DNA from: Nannobrachium achirus
Taxonomy: Eukaryota > Chordata > Actinopteri > Myctophiformes > Myctophidae
DNA: 64,000 nt
Assembly: GCA_963921795.1 (NCBI GenBank)
Contig: OY997651.1
Location: 55,005,489-55,069,488, forward strand
Direction: 5' to 3'
Positions 9,566-20,490 of the stretch are shown here, in pieces (the first letter of the stretch is position 1; each line of letters begins with the position of its first letter). Under the pieces are notes generated by a model that was given only the letters and a program-made list of their open reading frames with translations, made no database searches and was not told where the DNA came from. The translations under genes and the position numbers were made by a program.

Positions 9566-9764
9566 CTGAGACGGAGAGAGAGAGAGGAGGTGAGGGCGAG
9601 AGACGTAGAGAAGAAGAGAAAAGAAGAAAGAAAAAACAAGAGCGGAACTTAGTTTATCGCAGTAATTCCCAACACGCCTGGCGGTGCCATGGCATTGGTC
9701 CGAAAGCTCCTTGGTCCGAAAGCTCATTGGTCCGAATCTGGTGATGTTAACCTGGTGAAAGATA

Positions 9765-9880
9765 CTATGCCTAAACCTAAACCTAACCCTAACCTCTGTA
9801 AAACTATGCCTAAACCTAATCCAAACCCTAACCTCAGTAAAACTATGCCTAAACCTAATCCTAAAACCTAACCCTAACTA
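9765..9880. repeat. CCTAAA/CCTAACC telomere-like degenerate repeat
   Basis: Three ~38-bp units of the type ACTATGCCTAAACCTAA, with ccctaacc between. They resemble telomere repeats but are not in register. Similar wording at 21417-21447 and 48470-48600 marks a dispersed repeat. Confidence 0.6.
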
Positions 9881-9902
9881 AATTTGGACTAATGAGATTT
9901 CG

Positions 9903-10065
9903 GACTTATGGGCAGTCCCCCGCCTGACAGCGTGTCGCGGGTTTGAGACCCGTTCCCGGCGACCTTTGCTGTGTGTCGCTCCCCATCTCTCTCCCCATTT
10001 CCTGTCAGTCTACTGTCCTATCGATAAAGGCATAAAAGCCCCAAAACAAATCTTAAAATTTGGTT
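9903..10065 (+). mobile_element. tRNA-derived SINE
   Basis: It contains a B-box-like GGTTTGAGACC (9940-9950) followed by a pyrimidine-rich body. The tail ATAAAGGCATAAAAGCCCC is a common teleost SINE 3' end. Confidence 0.6.
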
Positions 10066-10165
10066 TCATGTTATGCTGTCAATAGTTAAAGTTCAATACG
10101 GGTTAATTTGGTTACCAACTGTCCATCATTTAGCTGGGGACCACCTGGAAGCCAGTGTTATAGCT

Positions 10166-10599
10166 CAGTGGTTCTCAACCTGTGGGTCTGGACCCTCAGG
10201 GGGGGTCGCCAAATTATTTTGGAGGGTCCCCAGATGATTAACTTAATGTGCAGCATTGTTTTCTCACTCAACAGTAAACAAACCAGCATACAGTTTAAGT
10301 GAGGGTATCTGCACATTTCTAAAGTGACAATTTAAGGACTTTTTAATACCTCTAAAATGACAAATTAAACATCAGCCAAATTGTCAAATATTAGAGGCAG
10401 AAATTGTGAAAATAGCAGATCTACATGCTCACAACGCCTCGCAACGCGAGGTGTTGTGAGCATGTAGATCTGCAATTTTCACAATAGAACTGTGTACAAA
10501 ATGTAATGCCTCAACTCTAAGTGCTCGTCAGGGTGGGGGGTCCCCAGTTCAAATATGATTATTGTGGGGGTCGCGGCCTGAAAAAGTTGAGAACCACTG
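10166..10599 (+). mobile_element. hAT-type MITE, CAGTGGTTCTCAACC family
   Basis: The 434-bp element runs from CAGTGGTTCTCAACC to TTGAGAACCACTG. The target duplications ttatagct and ttatggct match at seven of eight bases. It contains the hairpin 10403-10485. It is inserted at the start of a tRNA-like SINE fragment. Confidence 0.85.
10403..10485. repeat. GC-centred hairpin with ATTGTGAAAA outer stem
   Basis: The stem is ATTGTGAAAATAGCAGATC with CATGC in place of CAAGC on both arms. The inner arm is ACAACGCCTCG. Confidence 0.92.
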
Positions 10600-10695
10600 T
10601 TATGGCTTAATGGGTAGAGAGGCTCCCTGGAAAACGTAAAGGTCCCAGGTTCGATTCCCGGCCCCCGGCTATATGTCGAGGTGTCCGCGAGCAAA
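10600..10695 (+). mobile_element. tRNA-derived SINE fragment
   Basis: The A-box-like gcttaatgggtagagagg is followed by the B box GGTTCGATTCC. The fragment ends about 20 bases from the donor side of the exon at 10717-10797. Confidence 0.6.
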
Positions 10696-10716
10696 GATAC
10701 GAGATATTGGGCTTAC

Positions 10717-10797
10717 CGTGAAGCTGTTGTTGATGTTCTTGGTACTGGTCTCTGCCACGCTGGCGTCCGACAGGTCCACCTCGTCAAATATCAAAGA
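10717..10797 (-). CDS. dgkh: Type II diacylglycerol kinase, central PH domain exon
   Basis: This exon has 27 codons, phase 0 to phase 0. The acceptor is ttgtttgtcag and the donor GTAAGC at 10716-10711. The protein begins [16 protein letters not shown] and ends KNINNSFT, the middle strands of the PH domain. FDEVDL-DASVAE and NNSFT are signatures of DGK delta and eta. The exon joins in frame with the neighbouring PH exons at 12262-12372 and 9461-9565. A tRNA-derived SINE fragment and a hAT MITE (10166-10599) lie within about 120 bases of its donor, so this intron has been a frequent insertion target. Confidence 0.95.
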
Positions 10798-10907
10798 CTG
10801 ACAAACAAGGGAAGAGTAGACAAACAAAAGCAGAAGGTAAGATAGAAAACCTTGTTTGGTAGCACTTGCTATGCATCCTATGTCTATGATAAATTATAAA
10901 CATACTT

Positions 10908-11146
10908 ATCGTCGTTGTCGGGTGGAAACCATGTATGTCCAAAACCGTTTGTTTTGTATCACTTTTAAAATTATTTAAACTAGTGAAAACAGCCGATCTA
11001 CAAGCACACAACGCCTCGCTTGTAGATCAGCTGTTTTCACTACTTTTGTGCGACGGCCTTGTATGATGAAGCAGGGCTTTACTTTGCGAAAAAGAATTAC
11101 AAATTTGAAACTTGGAGATACGAGGTTTCTGCCAGACATTGACGAT
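10908..11146. mobile_element. MITE of the ATCGTC-terminus family
   Basis: The termini are ATCGTCGTTGTCGGGTGGAA and the inverted relative TTCTGCCAGACATTGACGAT. The hairpin is at 10981-11042. Confidence 0.7.
10981..11042. repeat. Hairpin with TAGTGAAAAC outer stem
   Basis: TAGTGAAAACAGCCGATCTA pairs with TAGATCAGCTGTTTTCACTA. The GC centre is shortened on one arm. Confidence 0.9.
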
Positions 11147-11630
11147 CTCAATGGATAAGATGGGACTCCACAAACGTCAACGTGCCTTCTTGGGAGGGAG
11201 CTCTGTTGGACCCGCTGCGGTACTATGCGCCGAGGGAGTCCGGGGGACTAAATGCACATAATTTGTTCGTTGCGGACGGGAGCGGTGGACAGGAATTGTC
11301 TGAAAAATGCATTTCGCAAAAAAAAAAAAAAAAACGCAGCAGTGTGCAACCAGCTTGTTTCAAACTCCTGACAGAACTAAAGCTGGTATTAGCTGTATTA
11401 GTAGTGTAGCCGGGAGGCTAATGGTTTCATGCACCATTAAATCTTCCTAATGTGCAGGAGGCTGGTGGCAGGTTGACAGTTGGCCGCTGCCATGCCAGTA
11501 TAGTGATGGATGCTACCGCACTACGGGTGGGACAATATGAACAATATTCACAACAAGACTATTGTGACAAAATAAATTGCGATTTACGATATTATCGCGA
11601 TAATCAACATCCATTATCCTGGGCGGAACA

Positions 11631-11732
11631 TTTGCCAAAAAAAGAAATAGCCGATATCCAAGTTCAGAACACGCCGCGTTGTGCTGCGTTGTGCCGCGTT
11701 GTGAGCTTGTAGATCGGCTATTTTTTGGCAAA
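11631..11732. repeat. Hairpin with TTTGCC outer stem
   Basis: TTTGCCAAAA and AAATAGCC pair with GGCTATTTTTTGGCAAA. The loop holds three copies of GC(C/T)GCGTTGTG. Confidence 0.88.
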
Positions 11733-11805
11733 GACAAAAGACAAAAAAAGAAAAAAGTGCAGTACATATATTATAAGTACTTTTTACCAATTATAGAGGG
11801 TTTAA

Positions 11806-12108
11806 AGGAGTAGTTCACCCCCAAAATGACTTTTTTTCTATTGATTACTCACACCATGGAGACTTTTTGTTGTTTGTCGCATTCCTAAGACAAAACAATT
11901 ATTATAGTAAATTTACTCCCATTGATTCCGGATATGGACACATATGCATTTGGGTCCCCATCCGGAATCAATTGGGGTAGGCTACATTTATTTAAATCAA
12001 AATATTGTCTTAGGAATGCAACAAAAAACAAAAAATATTACTGAACTCAAGTCTCCATGGCGTAAATAACCAATAGAAAAAAAGTAATTTTGAGGGTGAA
12101 CTACTCCT
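11806..12108. mobile_element. TTAA-flanked fold-back MITE, copy 2
   Basis: This 303-bp relative of 761-1071 has termini AGGAGTAGTTCACCC / GGGTGAACTACTCCT. TTAA lies on both sides (11802-11805 and 12109-12112). Confidence 0.8.
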
Positions 12109-12261
12109 TTAAGCATATGCAGCTCGGCAAATAAAGGTTGAATTGATTCCCGTGCATGACGGAGGACGATATCACGATACATTAAATTGTGTTTAATGTA
12201 TGTAGTGTTTTTTATCACGATAAACGATAATATCGCTTATCGTCTCATCCCTATGCCGTAC

Positions 12262-12372
12262 CTTGGAGTCTTTGGCGTAGTAGAGGGTCCTCCCTCGGAG
12301 CTTGAAGTACCGCCGCTTCCATCTCTGGAACGAACTGGTCTGCTTCAACAGGATCCCCTCCTTCACACTTTT
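12262..12372 (-). CDS. dgkh: Type II diacylglycerol kinase, N-terminal PH domain exon
   Basis: This exon has 37 codons in phase 0. The acceptor is cttccag and the donor GTACGG starts at 12261. It encodes [11 protein letters not shown], then [14 protein letters not shown] and TLYYAKDSK, which are the first PH strands with the usual basic phosphoinositide-binding loop (KRRYFKLRG). The family equivalent is [23 protein letters not shown], preceded by a variable N-terminus. The previous exon must therefore end with a complete codon, as the candidate at 37464-37628 does. The donor sits inside the 8-bp target duplication of a hAT element that occupies the adjoining intron. Confidence 0.96.
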
Positions 12373-12461
12373 CTGGAAGGAAGAAAGAAAAAGAAAAAAA
12401 AGAGAGAGACTTTAGACTCAAGCCAAGTTTTGAAATCTATTATTCATTCCGTTTCCTATTA

Positions 12462-12939
12462 GAGTTACAATTATGCGTTGGCGATATGGAAAAATACAAT
12501 ATCACAGTATTTTTCCAAGAGGTATCACGATACACGATCTTATCACCATTCTTTTTCATGTTGGCTTTTATGGTTATTTTTCAAGTTACTTAACAACACA
12601 ACCACCTACAAGGTAAGGTAACTAAAAAAATATATATCCTTTTGGGAGGTCTAAATTGACCCTTACAAGTATGTAAGGGGTCCATTTGGTTTCATTTGTA
12701 TACTGTCAGAGTTAAGGGGAGATCGTGACATTTTAAAGTTTGAGAACTACTGATTTAGACCAAAATGCAGGTTTAAATGCATTCTGCAATGAATCTCTGT
12801 ATTAACAATTCAACAGGATTTTTTATAAGGCTCCCTCATTGTATCACGATATACTGTATACGATATTATTTCTGAAAAGGCGTATCATGGAGACATTGTA
12901 TCGTCTCAACGATATTTATCACCATATCTTCCACCCCTA
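12462..12939. mobile_element. Degenerate MITE rich in ATCACGATAC
   Basis: Repeated CGATAT and TATCACGATA motifs run to a terminus of ATCTTCCACCCCTA, as in hAT-like elements. No target duplication could be assigned. Confidence 0.45.
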
Positions 12940-13487
12940 GCTACAATCTGTACGTTTTATGTCCTCTGCTGTTTGGAAAACCATAACGGCAACTGTTTAA
13001 CACCCCAGATTCGAAACCCAGTCTCCCAAGTGGGATACTAAACATCTACCACTCATCATGAGGGAATTGGCTCTATATGCAGCCATATTGGGAAGAAACT
13101 GGGCCCCTTCCTTAGTTCCTTCACGGGTGGTACCAATGATGCTAATTAAGGTTGTGTTCCATTCTGGTCAAACAGAGAGAGATAGTCAGGGTGCTGATAG
13201 CCTCGGAAACCCAGACTTTTATTTTGGCGATAGGAAGAAAAATAAAAAGGGTGCTGATGACAATTCCAAACGTGCAAACATGAGCCGCTTTAATTACTTC
13301 AGTCTGTATTAGTAGCTTAATGACAAGTATTACAAAATATATATGATCTTTTGTATGTCGAATGTATTGGTACTTCATAAAGTTAATGTAAGAGGCCTAA
13401 TGCGTTTGAAATGAAATGTTACTTTTCAGGATTCCACTTAAAAAATAGCAACAAAAAAAAAGATTCAGGATTCCAATTAAAAAATAG
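12940..13487. other. Intron, no recognised element
   Basis: No ORF of interest or repeat boundary is seen. A stray half-hairpin module follows at 13488-13551. Confidence 0.5.
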
Positions 13488-13933
13488 CTAAAATAGCAGA
13501 TCTACAAGCTCAAAATGTGTTGCACTGTAGATCTGCAATTTTTGCTACTTTTGCGTGACATAGAATGACGGAGTGGGGCATTCATTTACGGAAAAAGTTC
13601 AAATACAACATAACTGCCTGATAGTATGCAATGTGGCCCTCCGGGATGAGTGTGGGAATATACGTAGTTGCCTTCTCCATCATTAAAGTTGCCCACTTCT
13701 GATATAGTGAATGTTGGCCCACTGGAAAGTGAAAACACTCTGCTACACCAGTCAGTCTCAAATTGGGGCCCAGGGACCCTCGTGGCTCCCTGAGGGGCTT
13801 CCAAATGGCCCATTACGGGTGTGTGGCCATGGCAGTCTAGCATTTCATGCAAGAAAGATCATAATCAGATATCGTCGCCGTCGGGAAGAAACCTTATTCC
13901 ATCTTTTTTTTTTTAATGCTTCATTTAATGCCC

Positions 13934-14790
13934 TGTTTTATTGCGACCGTAGGTCGCATTTACTACCAAAACCTCCACAGGCTGTCCGTGGGTGAGTGAG
14001 TGAGTCAGTCACACTTTTGCCCTGCTCATATCTCCACAACCGTTGCCCCCATCCATGCCAAATTTTGCACACACACTCCTTGACTGCCAAACTACAACCT
14101 CCAAGGACCCCCAGAGCCCCAGGGACCCCCAGGTCCCTGGGGGACCCCCAGATGTAAAAAATGACCAAATGTGCTCACACGTCACACGTCACACTTTTTC
14201 CCTGCTTATATCTCCGCACCCGTTGACCCGATCCATGCCAGATTTTACACACACACTCCTTGCCTGCCAAACTACAACCTCCAAGGACCCCCGGTGGGAC
14301 CCCCAGATGTAAAAAATGACCAAATGTGCAAAAATGACCAAATGACCACCCCAACGGGGCTGCTCACGGGGAATTCCCGGGGACCACCGACTCCTGGTGC
14401 TCCAGAACGGATGCAAAAGTGGTGGCGCCCCCAGTGGAGGACCCCCTGCCACTGCAGCGCACATAAAATGCCGTAACTCGGGCTAGGAGCGTCCGGGAGA
14501 GCCGGGGCCGGTACCTATTCGTCCGCCAAGGCAGCGCGGAGACCCCACCCCTCATTTCTCACATGGCCCTATTCTAGCGCCACCTTCAGGCCGATTTTTA
14601 AAACACATTTTTGGACACTGCTCCTAGTTTTTGCCCTAAAATCACAAATATCACTACACAGCATGTCTACACTCATGTCATCAACATGGATCAGGAAGAT
14701 TTTGGAAAAACACATTTTTGCCCTATTTGTGGAGATAAGCCACCTACGGTCGCTTATCTCCCGATTAGGGAGTCTTACTGGTATACATTG
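13934..14790. repeat. GCGACCGTAGGTCGC-family repeat with internal tandem units
   Basis: It opens with the short palindrome TTGCGACCGTAGGTCGCA. Two tandem units follow, each with CTCATATCTCC-type and TTTTGCACACACACTCC or TTTTACACACACACTCC blocks. It ends near ACGGTCGCTTATCTCCCG. Related copies are at 30600-30995 and 62147-62535. Confidence 0.6.
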
Positions 14791-14881
14791 TATGACTGCC
14801 TCTCAAACATTCTGGAAGTCGGCTATTTTCGATATTTTCACCTAAAGGCCCTTTTAGAAAAGTCAGCCCCTGCCTCTCTAA

Positions 14882-15428
14882 AGCCCCTTTTCGACTGCAG
14901 CTTTAGCACCACACCACATAAAGATATCTACATTTTCCATTACACAAAAGTACCAAAGAAACAAATTGATAATTTTAACTGTGATTATAATACAATATAC
15001 ATTTGTATTACAACTATCCTAATTATAATGCACTATAATGGATTATAACCGTGATTATAACAATAGAATCCATTATCATGTATTACAACTATATCCTGGT
15101 GGTCTAAATGAAAAGTCAGTGAGTGATCAGTCATCATGAAGTGTCAGACCTACTCTAGATCGGATACTTTTTAGTACCACATTTAGTACCACTTTCACAC
15201 CACTCTACCCAGGTCCTGGTAGTGGAAAACCTGGCACAAATGGGCCGTGTGGAGTGGTGTGGTGTTGGACCATGTCAGTGGACAAGGGGCTTAGATTGGA
15301 TCCTTTTTGGTACCACGTTTAGCACCACTTTCACACCACTCTACCCAGGTCCTTGTCGTGGAAAACCTGGCACAGGTGGGCTGTGTGGAGTGATGTGGTG
15401 TTGGGCCATGTCATGTGGAAAAGGGGCT
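14882..15428. mobile_element. PIF/Harbinger-like MITE with TAA duplication and internal tandem duplication
   Basis: Termini AGCCCCTTTTC and GGAAAAGGGGCT are flanked by TAA on both sides (14879-14881 and 15429-15431). Uninterrupted host copies elsewhere read gcctctctaacattctctg, which gives the empty site. The block with TTTCACACCACTCTACCCAG occurs twice (about 15171-15297 and 15311-15428). Confidence 0.72.
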
Positions 15429-15597
15429 TAACATTCTCTGCACGTTCCAGTGTACACGTTCTCGTGTCCACGTGCACATCTTGCAGTAAAGTGATGGCAT
15501 GTGCACACAATGCTGCTACGCCGAACACGGACAGGACAACGATAATGATTTGATTTAGGCCTGGTTTCGCTGTGGCCGCGGTGCTGTGAACACTCCT

Positions 15598-16117
15598 ATT
15601 TAAAACCCATTTAGGCCTTGAATTATTGAATGCTTTAACCAGTGAAAAATATTTTTGAAAAAGCGGTGAAAATGTGTGCAAATCTTTGAATATATGTATT
15701 TTCAAAGCGAACGTTTGTAACTCAAATATTTACTTCTGGGGGGTCCCTGGAACTAAATATTTTGAGATGGGGGGGCCGTGGCCAAATACATATCATTTTG
15801 GGGGTCCTTCACATGAAAAAAAGTTTGAGAACCACTGACATAGTAGTCTCTCGAGAACAGACTAACTGAGCTCCAGTTAAGTTGAAAAGGACCTTTTCTT
15901 TGACAATGGCTGGCAAAAAACCTTAGAAGGATTCAAAAGACACTTATAGAATCGGGTCAAAATTCTAATTTTCACGATTTTTCAAAAATGGCAGATCTAC
16001 GAGCTCGCAGCGCGGCACTCGGTGCCGCGCTGTGAGCTTGTATATCTGCTATTTTTCAATAGTTAAAGCATAAAATAATGATACACAACGATGTGTATAC
16101 CCGTTCTGAATGAGTTA
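15598..16117 (+). mobile_element. Paired-hairpin element lacking its first hairpin
   Basis: It begins like the 4862 copy (CCCATTTAGGCCT). At 15641-15660 it reads GTGAAAAATATTTTTGAAA, where other copies carry a 70-bp hairpin. The second hairpin (15983-16056) is intact. Confidence 0.7.
15983..16056. repeat. GC-centred hairpin
   Basis: The stem is GGCAGATCTACGAGCTCGC with matching right arm, and the inner arm is AGCGCGGCAC. Confidence 0.88.
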
Positions 16118-16590
16118 ACTCCCTTTATAGCCTGGCTTTGTGTTCATTATTCTGTCTTTCCCCTCTCCACAGCCCTCTCTCCGTCTCTCTCTGCTTGGTT
16201 TTATTTATGACTACGGACCCGGAGAGGGCAGGAACGCACGCTGGGTAATCAGTTAGATTTAGAACGTTCGGGGGTCGCCATAGAGATGTTAATTTCTCTC
16301 CGCCAGATAACAGGGTTGTGTGATTCTGACGCGCACGCACGCAGTGTGCGCACACCACACACACACTTGCATGCAGTGCTGCACATGAATATAGATGCGC
16401 ACCGCATGTGCGTTCACACGCACCCACGCACGTGCTTAGAACACACGAGTGCGCTCGCGATGGAAATCCGATGGTGTTATTGATGGCTCCGTTCCTACCT
16501 GCACATCTATCTGTCACCTAGCAACATTCCTGCGCCGTTCTGCACGGCAACCAGATGAGATCAATCAGCCGAGACCATCCCACAACTTAA
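16118..16590. other. Unassigned sequence
   Basis: This stretch contains dispersed GCAC-rich tracts near 16330-16450. No supported gene or mobile-element terminus is visible. Confidence 0.5.
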
Positions 16591-16591
16591 T

Positions 16592-16601
16592 GAGTGTGTG
16601 T

Positions 16602-16632
<31 letters not shown>

Positions 16633-16650
16633 GGGTGTGTGCGTGCGTGC
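16592..16650. repeat. TG, poly-G and TGCG compound microsatellite
   Basis: A TG run passes into about 19 G residues and then TG/TGCG. Confidence 0.92.
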
Positions 16651-17014
16651 GTGCATGCGTTCTTATAGATCGTCGTTGCATAAATCATTAATGAAGAGAA
16701 TGTATGTAATGATGTTGGAATGGGCTGAATGGTGTGTCGTCATAAATTGTGACCCATCATCTTTACAGGCAAAAAAAAAAACACTATGTATTTTGTTTGG
16801 GACAGACATTAGATAATCACAGATTCAAATAGTTCATCTAAATCACTTTAAAGTTACGCGGGTAAAACGGATTAAAACGAGTTAATATACTATAGCATCA
16901 ATGTCAGTTTAAACGCTTCAACTCTACAGCATATACTTCGGCCATTTTAAAATAGCCAATCAACAGGCTCAACAAGCTCATTGAAGTATTTAAAATATAG
17001 GCCTATATACTGTA

Positions 17015-17165
17015 TACTATATATCGTCGTTGTCGGGTGGAATCCTTGTATGTCCAAAACCGTTCGTTTTGCATTTATCATTTAAAAATGATTCAAACTA
17101 GTGAAAACAGCCGATCTACAAGCACACAACGCCTCTGTGTGCTTGTAGATCTGCTGTTTTCAATA
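17015..17165. mobile_element. MITE of the ATCGTC-terminus family, truncated
   Basis: The left end ATATCGTCGTTGTCGGGTGG and the hairpin 17101-17162 are present. The right end has been replaced by another repeat. Confidence 0.6.
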
Positions 17166-17479
17166 GCTAAAGCATTTTAAGTCCCCTCCACCTTGGGCCC
17201 TATAGTAACTCAGTCCCACTTCCCCCACCTCCCCCCCTTGTGACGCCCCCCTGTTCGGCGGGACATTAGTAAGGACACGACGTTGGATTAGCGTCCTCTG
17301 CTGTAAAACAAAAGGGGAGAACAGCTGCTCATGCTAATAATTATCAGTGTAGCTGCTGGTATAACAGACCTGTCCGGTGTTTCCCCTTAGTGATGTTTTA
17401 ATTAACCTTCTCCACGTTGTGCTACATTTGTATTCCTGTTTTACCCCCCAGCCCACAAACAAGAAAAGACCCACAGCTG

Positions 17480-18065
17480 TCATCAAAGGGGGCTTGAGCC
17501 CCTGCCCTTTTATCCGTCTGTAAAAAAAGTGCCCTCTCAAGACCAGCGAGGGCTTGGAGCAAAAAGGGCGTAAGTGACATTTTAATCTTTTTCACAGGAT
17601 GGCTTTTTGTTGATTGTAATACATAAACTAAAAACAACATTAAAAAAGTATATTTTAAAATGCATTCATTGAAGCCTAATCTGTATTTAAAGTATAGATT
17701 ACTTAAACATATTGTTTTTAATTAATTGATTACAATCAATGGAAAGCTGTCCTGTGAAAATAATTTCAATGTCACTTATGCCCTTTTTGCTCCTAATGCA
17801 GATTTTTTACTATGGTGAAAGAAATGCAAATGGCTCCTTTCCATGCCATACCTGAAGGCAGCATTCAAGCCCTGTCCAAACTCTCCTGAACTTGAATGCA
17901 GCATCTCATGTCGAAATCAAGAAACGTGTGGAAATCAAGCATCGAAAATAGCCGACCTCCAAGACACGTTGTGAGCTTTATGGAGGTCTGGCATTTTCGA
18001 TATTTCCACCAAAAGGCCCTTTTAGAAATGTCAGACCCTGCCTCTCTAACATTCTCTGCACGTCC
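17480..18065 (-). mobile_element. CAGGGACGTGC-family MITE interrupted by a fold-back element
   Basis: It contains the family blocks gggcttgagcccctgcc, ccatacctgaaggcagc and the 3' end ctctaacattctctgcacgt. A 238-bp fold-back insert (17556-17793) has GGAGCAAAAAGGGC arms and lies in the middle. Confidence 0.6.
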
Positions 18066-18123
18066 CTGGTTGTAGCATATTGCTAGCGCCCGCCAGTGTT
18101 GCCAGAATTTGCAAGTCCAGCAG

Positions 18124-18641
18124 CAGTGTTGATTTTGTCGACTAAAACTATGACGAAAAATGTTTGTCGACTGCGTTTTTTTTTTACCGACGAAAACAAA
18201 ATAAAAACAAAATAAAAAGGAAGCTGTGATGACTACAACTAAGACTAAATATATTGACAATTTCGTCAACAAAATAAAAACTAGACTAAAACGTTGGGGG
18301 GGACTAGTGGAGAAGAGAGTCATTTTATGTTTGGTTGCTCTCAGGTGTTGCATGCTGAAAATAGCCGATCCGCGTTGTGAGCTTGTAGATTTGCTATTTT
18401 CAGCACACAACCAAGTGTAAAATCAGTCATTACGATGCTATCAAGGCCCGCCAAAATACATTTTAGTCGACTAAATCAACTGTAGATTGAGTCGCCTAAA
18501 AACGTATGATATTTAGTCGACTAAAATCAGACTAAAACTAAAACTATTCAGGTGACTAAATTATGACTAAAACTAAATGACATTTTATTCAACAGACTAT
18601 GACTAAAACTAAATCAAAGTGTGCTGTCAAAAACAAACACC
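18124..18641 (+). mobile_element. hAT-type MITE, GTCGACTAAAAC family, copy 1
   Basis: It begins CAGTGTTGATTTTGTCGACT. The interior has many TTTAGTCGACTAAA-type motifs and a hairpin at 18353-18402 with a GCTGAAAATAGC stem. The right end (CTGTCAAAAACAAACACC) is followed by gtccagaa, compared with gtccagca on the left. Confidence 0.6.
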
Positions 18642-18913
18642 GTCCAGAATAAGCGACTATCATAAGCCACATGAGCACCCAAAAGAGGTGCTTCTCCCAT
18701 CACGGGACCCTGAGCTGTTGACTCGTTAGTATAACATTGCCAGCGGCGCGTGTTTTGTGCGACCCTGAAATGTGCCCTCGGGTACGGAGACACAGACAGC
18801 GGGTTCCCCCCCTGCATAACAAGTACTGGAGGTAGACAAGCTGCCAAGGCCAGCTGTGCGTGTGCATGTGTGCGTGTGTGTGTGTGCATTACTATACGTG
18901 TGTATACTGGAAC

Positions 18914-19741
18914 AGTGGTTTTCAACCTTTTTCATATCAAGGTCCACTTGTTCTTATAGGGGTGCAACGATACATTTTAACAGCGATACGATACGCATCA
19001 CGATACATGGTTAACGATACGATACATGGACGATATTGGTTCATTCATGGCGATGCGATACAATTCGATTCAATGATTTAAAATCGATATAGTAACTATT
19101 TAGCAAAGAGCAAATGAAACCTGAGTAAAACGAGTAAAAAAATCTATTATTGTGGAAGTAAACGCTGTGATTATCTAGCAAATACATACATGGACAAACC
19201 CACCTAGACATGAACACAGAGATTACACACATTTATCAATAGACCAATAGTAGCTATATGGAATGGAAAGGTAATTAAACCACTCTTTTAAATTCCCTCT
19301 TAAAATTGCTAAATTCAAGGCACAAATACTTAGTTTCCATACAGTCAATTATTTACATTGCAAAACGGTTCGATTCCGATTACCGCACTTTAAAACGATA
19401 CCGATATGATACAAAGCCAAAACAGTACAATATTTTGCTCTTGCAAACAATATAGTAGATTGTTGCAAATTAAAATCGATTTTTCGATTCGGTTACTATA
19501 TCGTTACACCCCTACTTATTCTGCATCTGAGCCACGGATCACCATTTGATGACATTTAGCCTCTCAGTCAGAAGAACCAATACTTTTTCCCCCAGATTTT
19601 GTCCACATTTCCATGCTGTATTGATGTGGTGCCATAGGAGAAATAACAGGCCAACGTGGATCAAAATAGCAATTCTTCTACCTTCTCTAATTGTGTAGAC
19701 CACCGGGAACCCCCTTAAGGACCACTGGTTGAAAACCGCTG
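18914..19741. mobile_element. hAT-type MITE (CAGTGGTTTTCAACC) with a second hAT element nested inside
   Basis: The outer ends are CAGTGGTTTTCAACC and GGTTGAAAACCGCTG. An inner element (about 18957-19514) has TAGGGGTGCAACGATAC and TATCGTTACACCCCTA ends. It is flanked by cttgttct and cttattct, a seven-of-eight match. Confidence 0.65.
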
Positions 19742-19929
19742 CACTAGAATATGATAAATAAACATCATGAGGAACCATTTTCCTGGTCTTCACAAGAAAA
19801 AGCTTTGTTTTATGGTTGAAAAGATATTTCAAAATAGGGTTAAGTTTAGAATTAGAAAAAGATTCAAGTGTGGCGTCAAGAGTAGACTTTAGAGGTTCGG
19901 TTCAGTGGTTGGAATTATAGAGTTAAACA

Positions 19930-20215
19930 TGATTTCTACATAAAGTCCATGGGCCATACTACAAGATGTCGCTCTTGGAAAGGTGGCAAAAGTTACTATG
20001 CATTTTTCAGAAGCTCTATATCTGTAGATTATTTTGGTATGAAAACCCTCCTGAGTCACAGCTAAATTGGTGTTATCAGCTGCTGAAAGTTGGGGTCCCA
20101 TTAACTTTACTATACAGGAACAAAATGCAAACCAAAAGATAATCTACATAGAGCTTCTAATGCTAAGTAACCATTGCCACCTTTCCGAGAGTGACCTCTC
20201 GTAAGGCCCATCGAC
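19930..20215. mobile_element. Imperfect fold-back MITE
   Basis: The inverted arms around TCTTGGAAAGGTGGCAA and TTGCCACCTTTCCGAGAG are followed by complementary GGGCC / GGCCC ends. Confidence 0.5.
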
Positions 20216-20393
20216 TATTAGTTGTGAGCCAGTGTCATGCGCCGAACAATAGCATTATACAAGCTTGTAGCTCTGCTATTTTTCGGCTTTTGGTTTAATG
20301 TAAAAAAAATACCCCAAAATGTGTAAAAAATAACATTCATCAATTATTTCGTACTAAAACGTTGATGTACTCACATGTATAGTAAAGCAAACA

Positions 20394-20399
<6 letters not shown>

Positions 20400-20486
<87 letters not shown>

Positions 20487-20490
20487 CGCG
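20400..20490. repeat. TG microsatellite
   Basis: About 80 bp of perfect TG followed by TGCG. Confidence 0.95.

Larger units (their letters stand above)
11522..12253. mobile_element. hAT-type element inserted at a DGK splice donor, with nested fold-back MITE
   Basis: The left end TACGGGTGGGACAATA is related to the inverted right end (TCGTCTCATCCCTA). The target duplications taccgcac (11514-11521) and tgccgtac (12254-12261) match at six of eight bases. The right duplication contains the GT donor and abuts the exon end at 12262. A TTAA-flanked element (11806-12108) and a hairpin (11631-11732) lie inside. Confidence 0.72.

Noticed and set aside
9765..9880. CCTAAACCTAACCC tract as true telomeric sequence
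   Set aside because: The units are irregular and recur in the same wording at 21417 and 48470, so this is a dispersed repeat.
11177..11340. GC-rich ORF near 11182-11409 as a possible exon
   Set aside because: No flanking splice signals in either strand fit the DGK frame, and the DGK exons on either side already join in phase.
14611..15048. ORF of 145 codons on the plus strand
   Set aside because: It crosses the boundary between two repeats, the GCGACCG family and the Harbinger-like MITE, and shows no domain.
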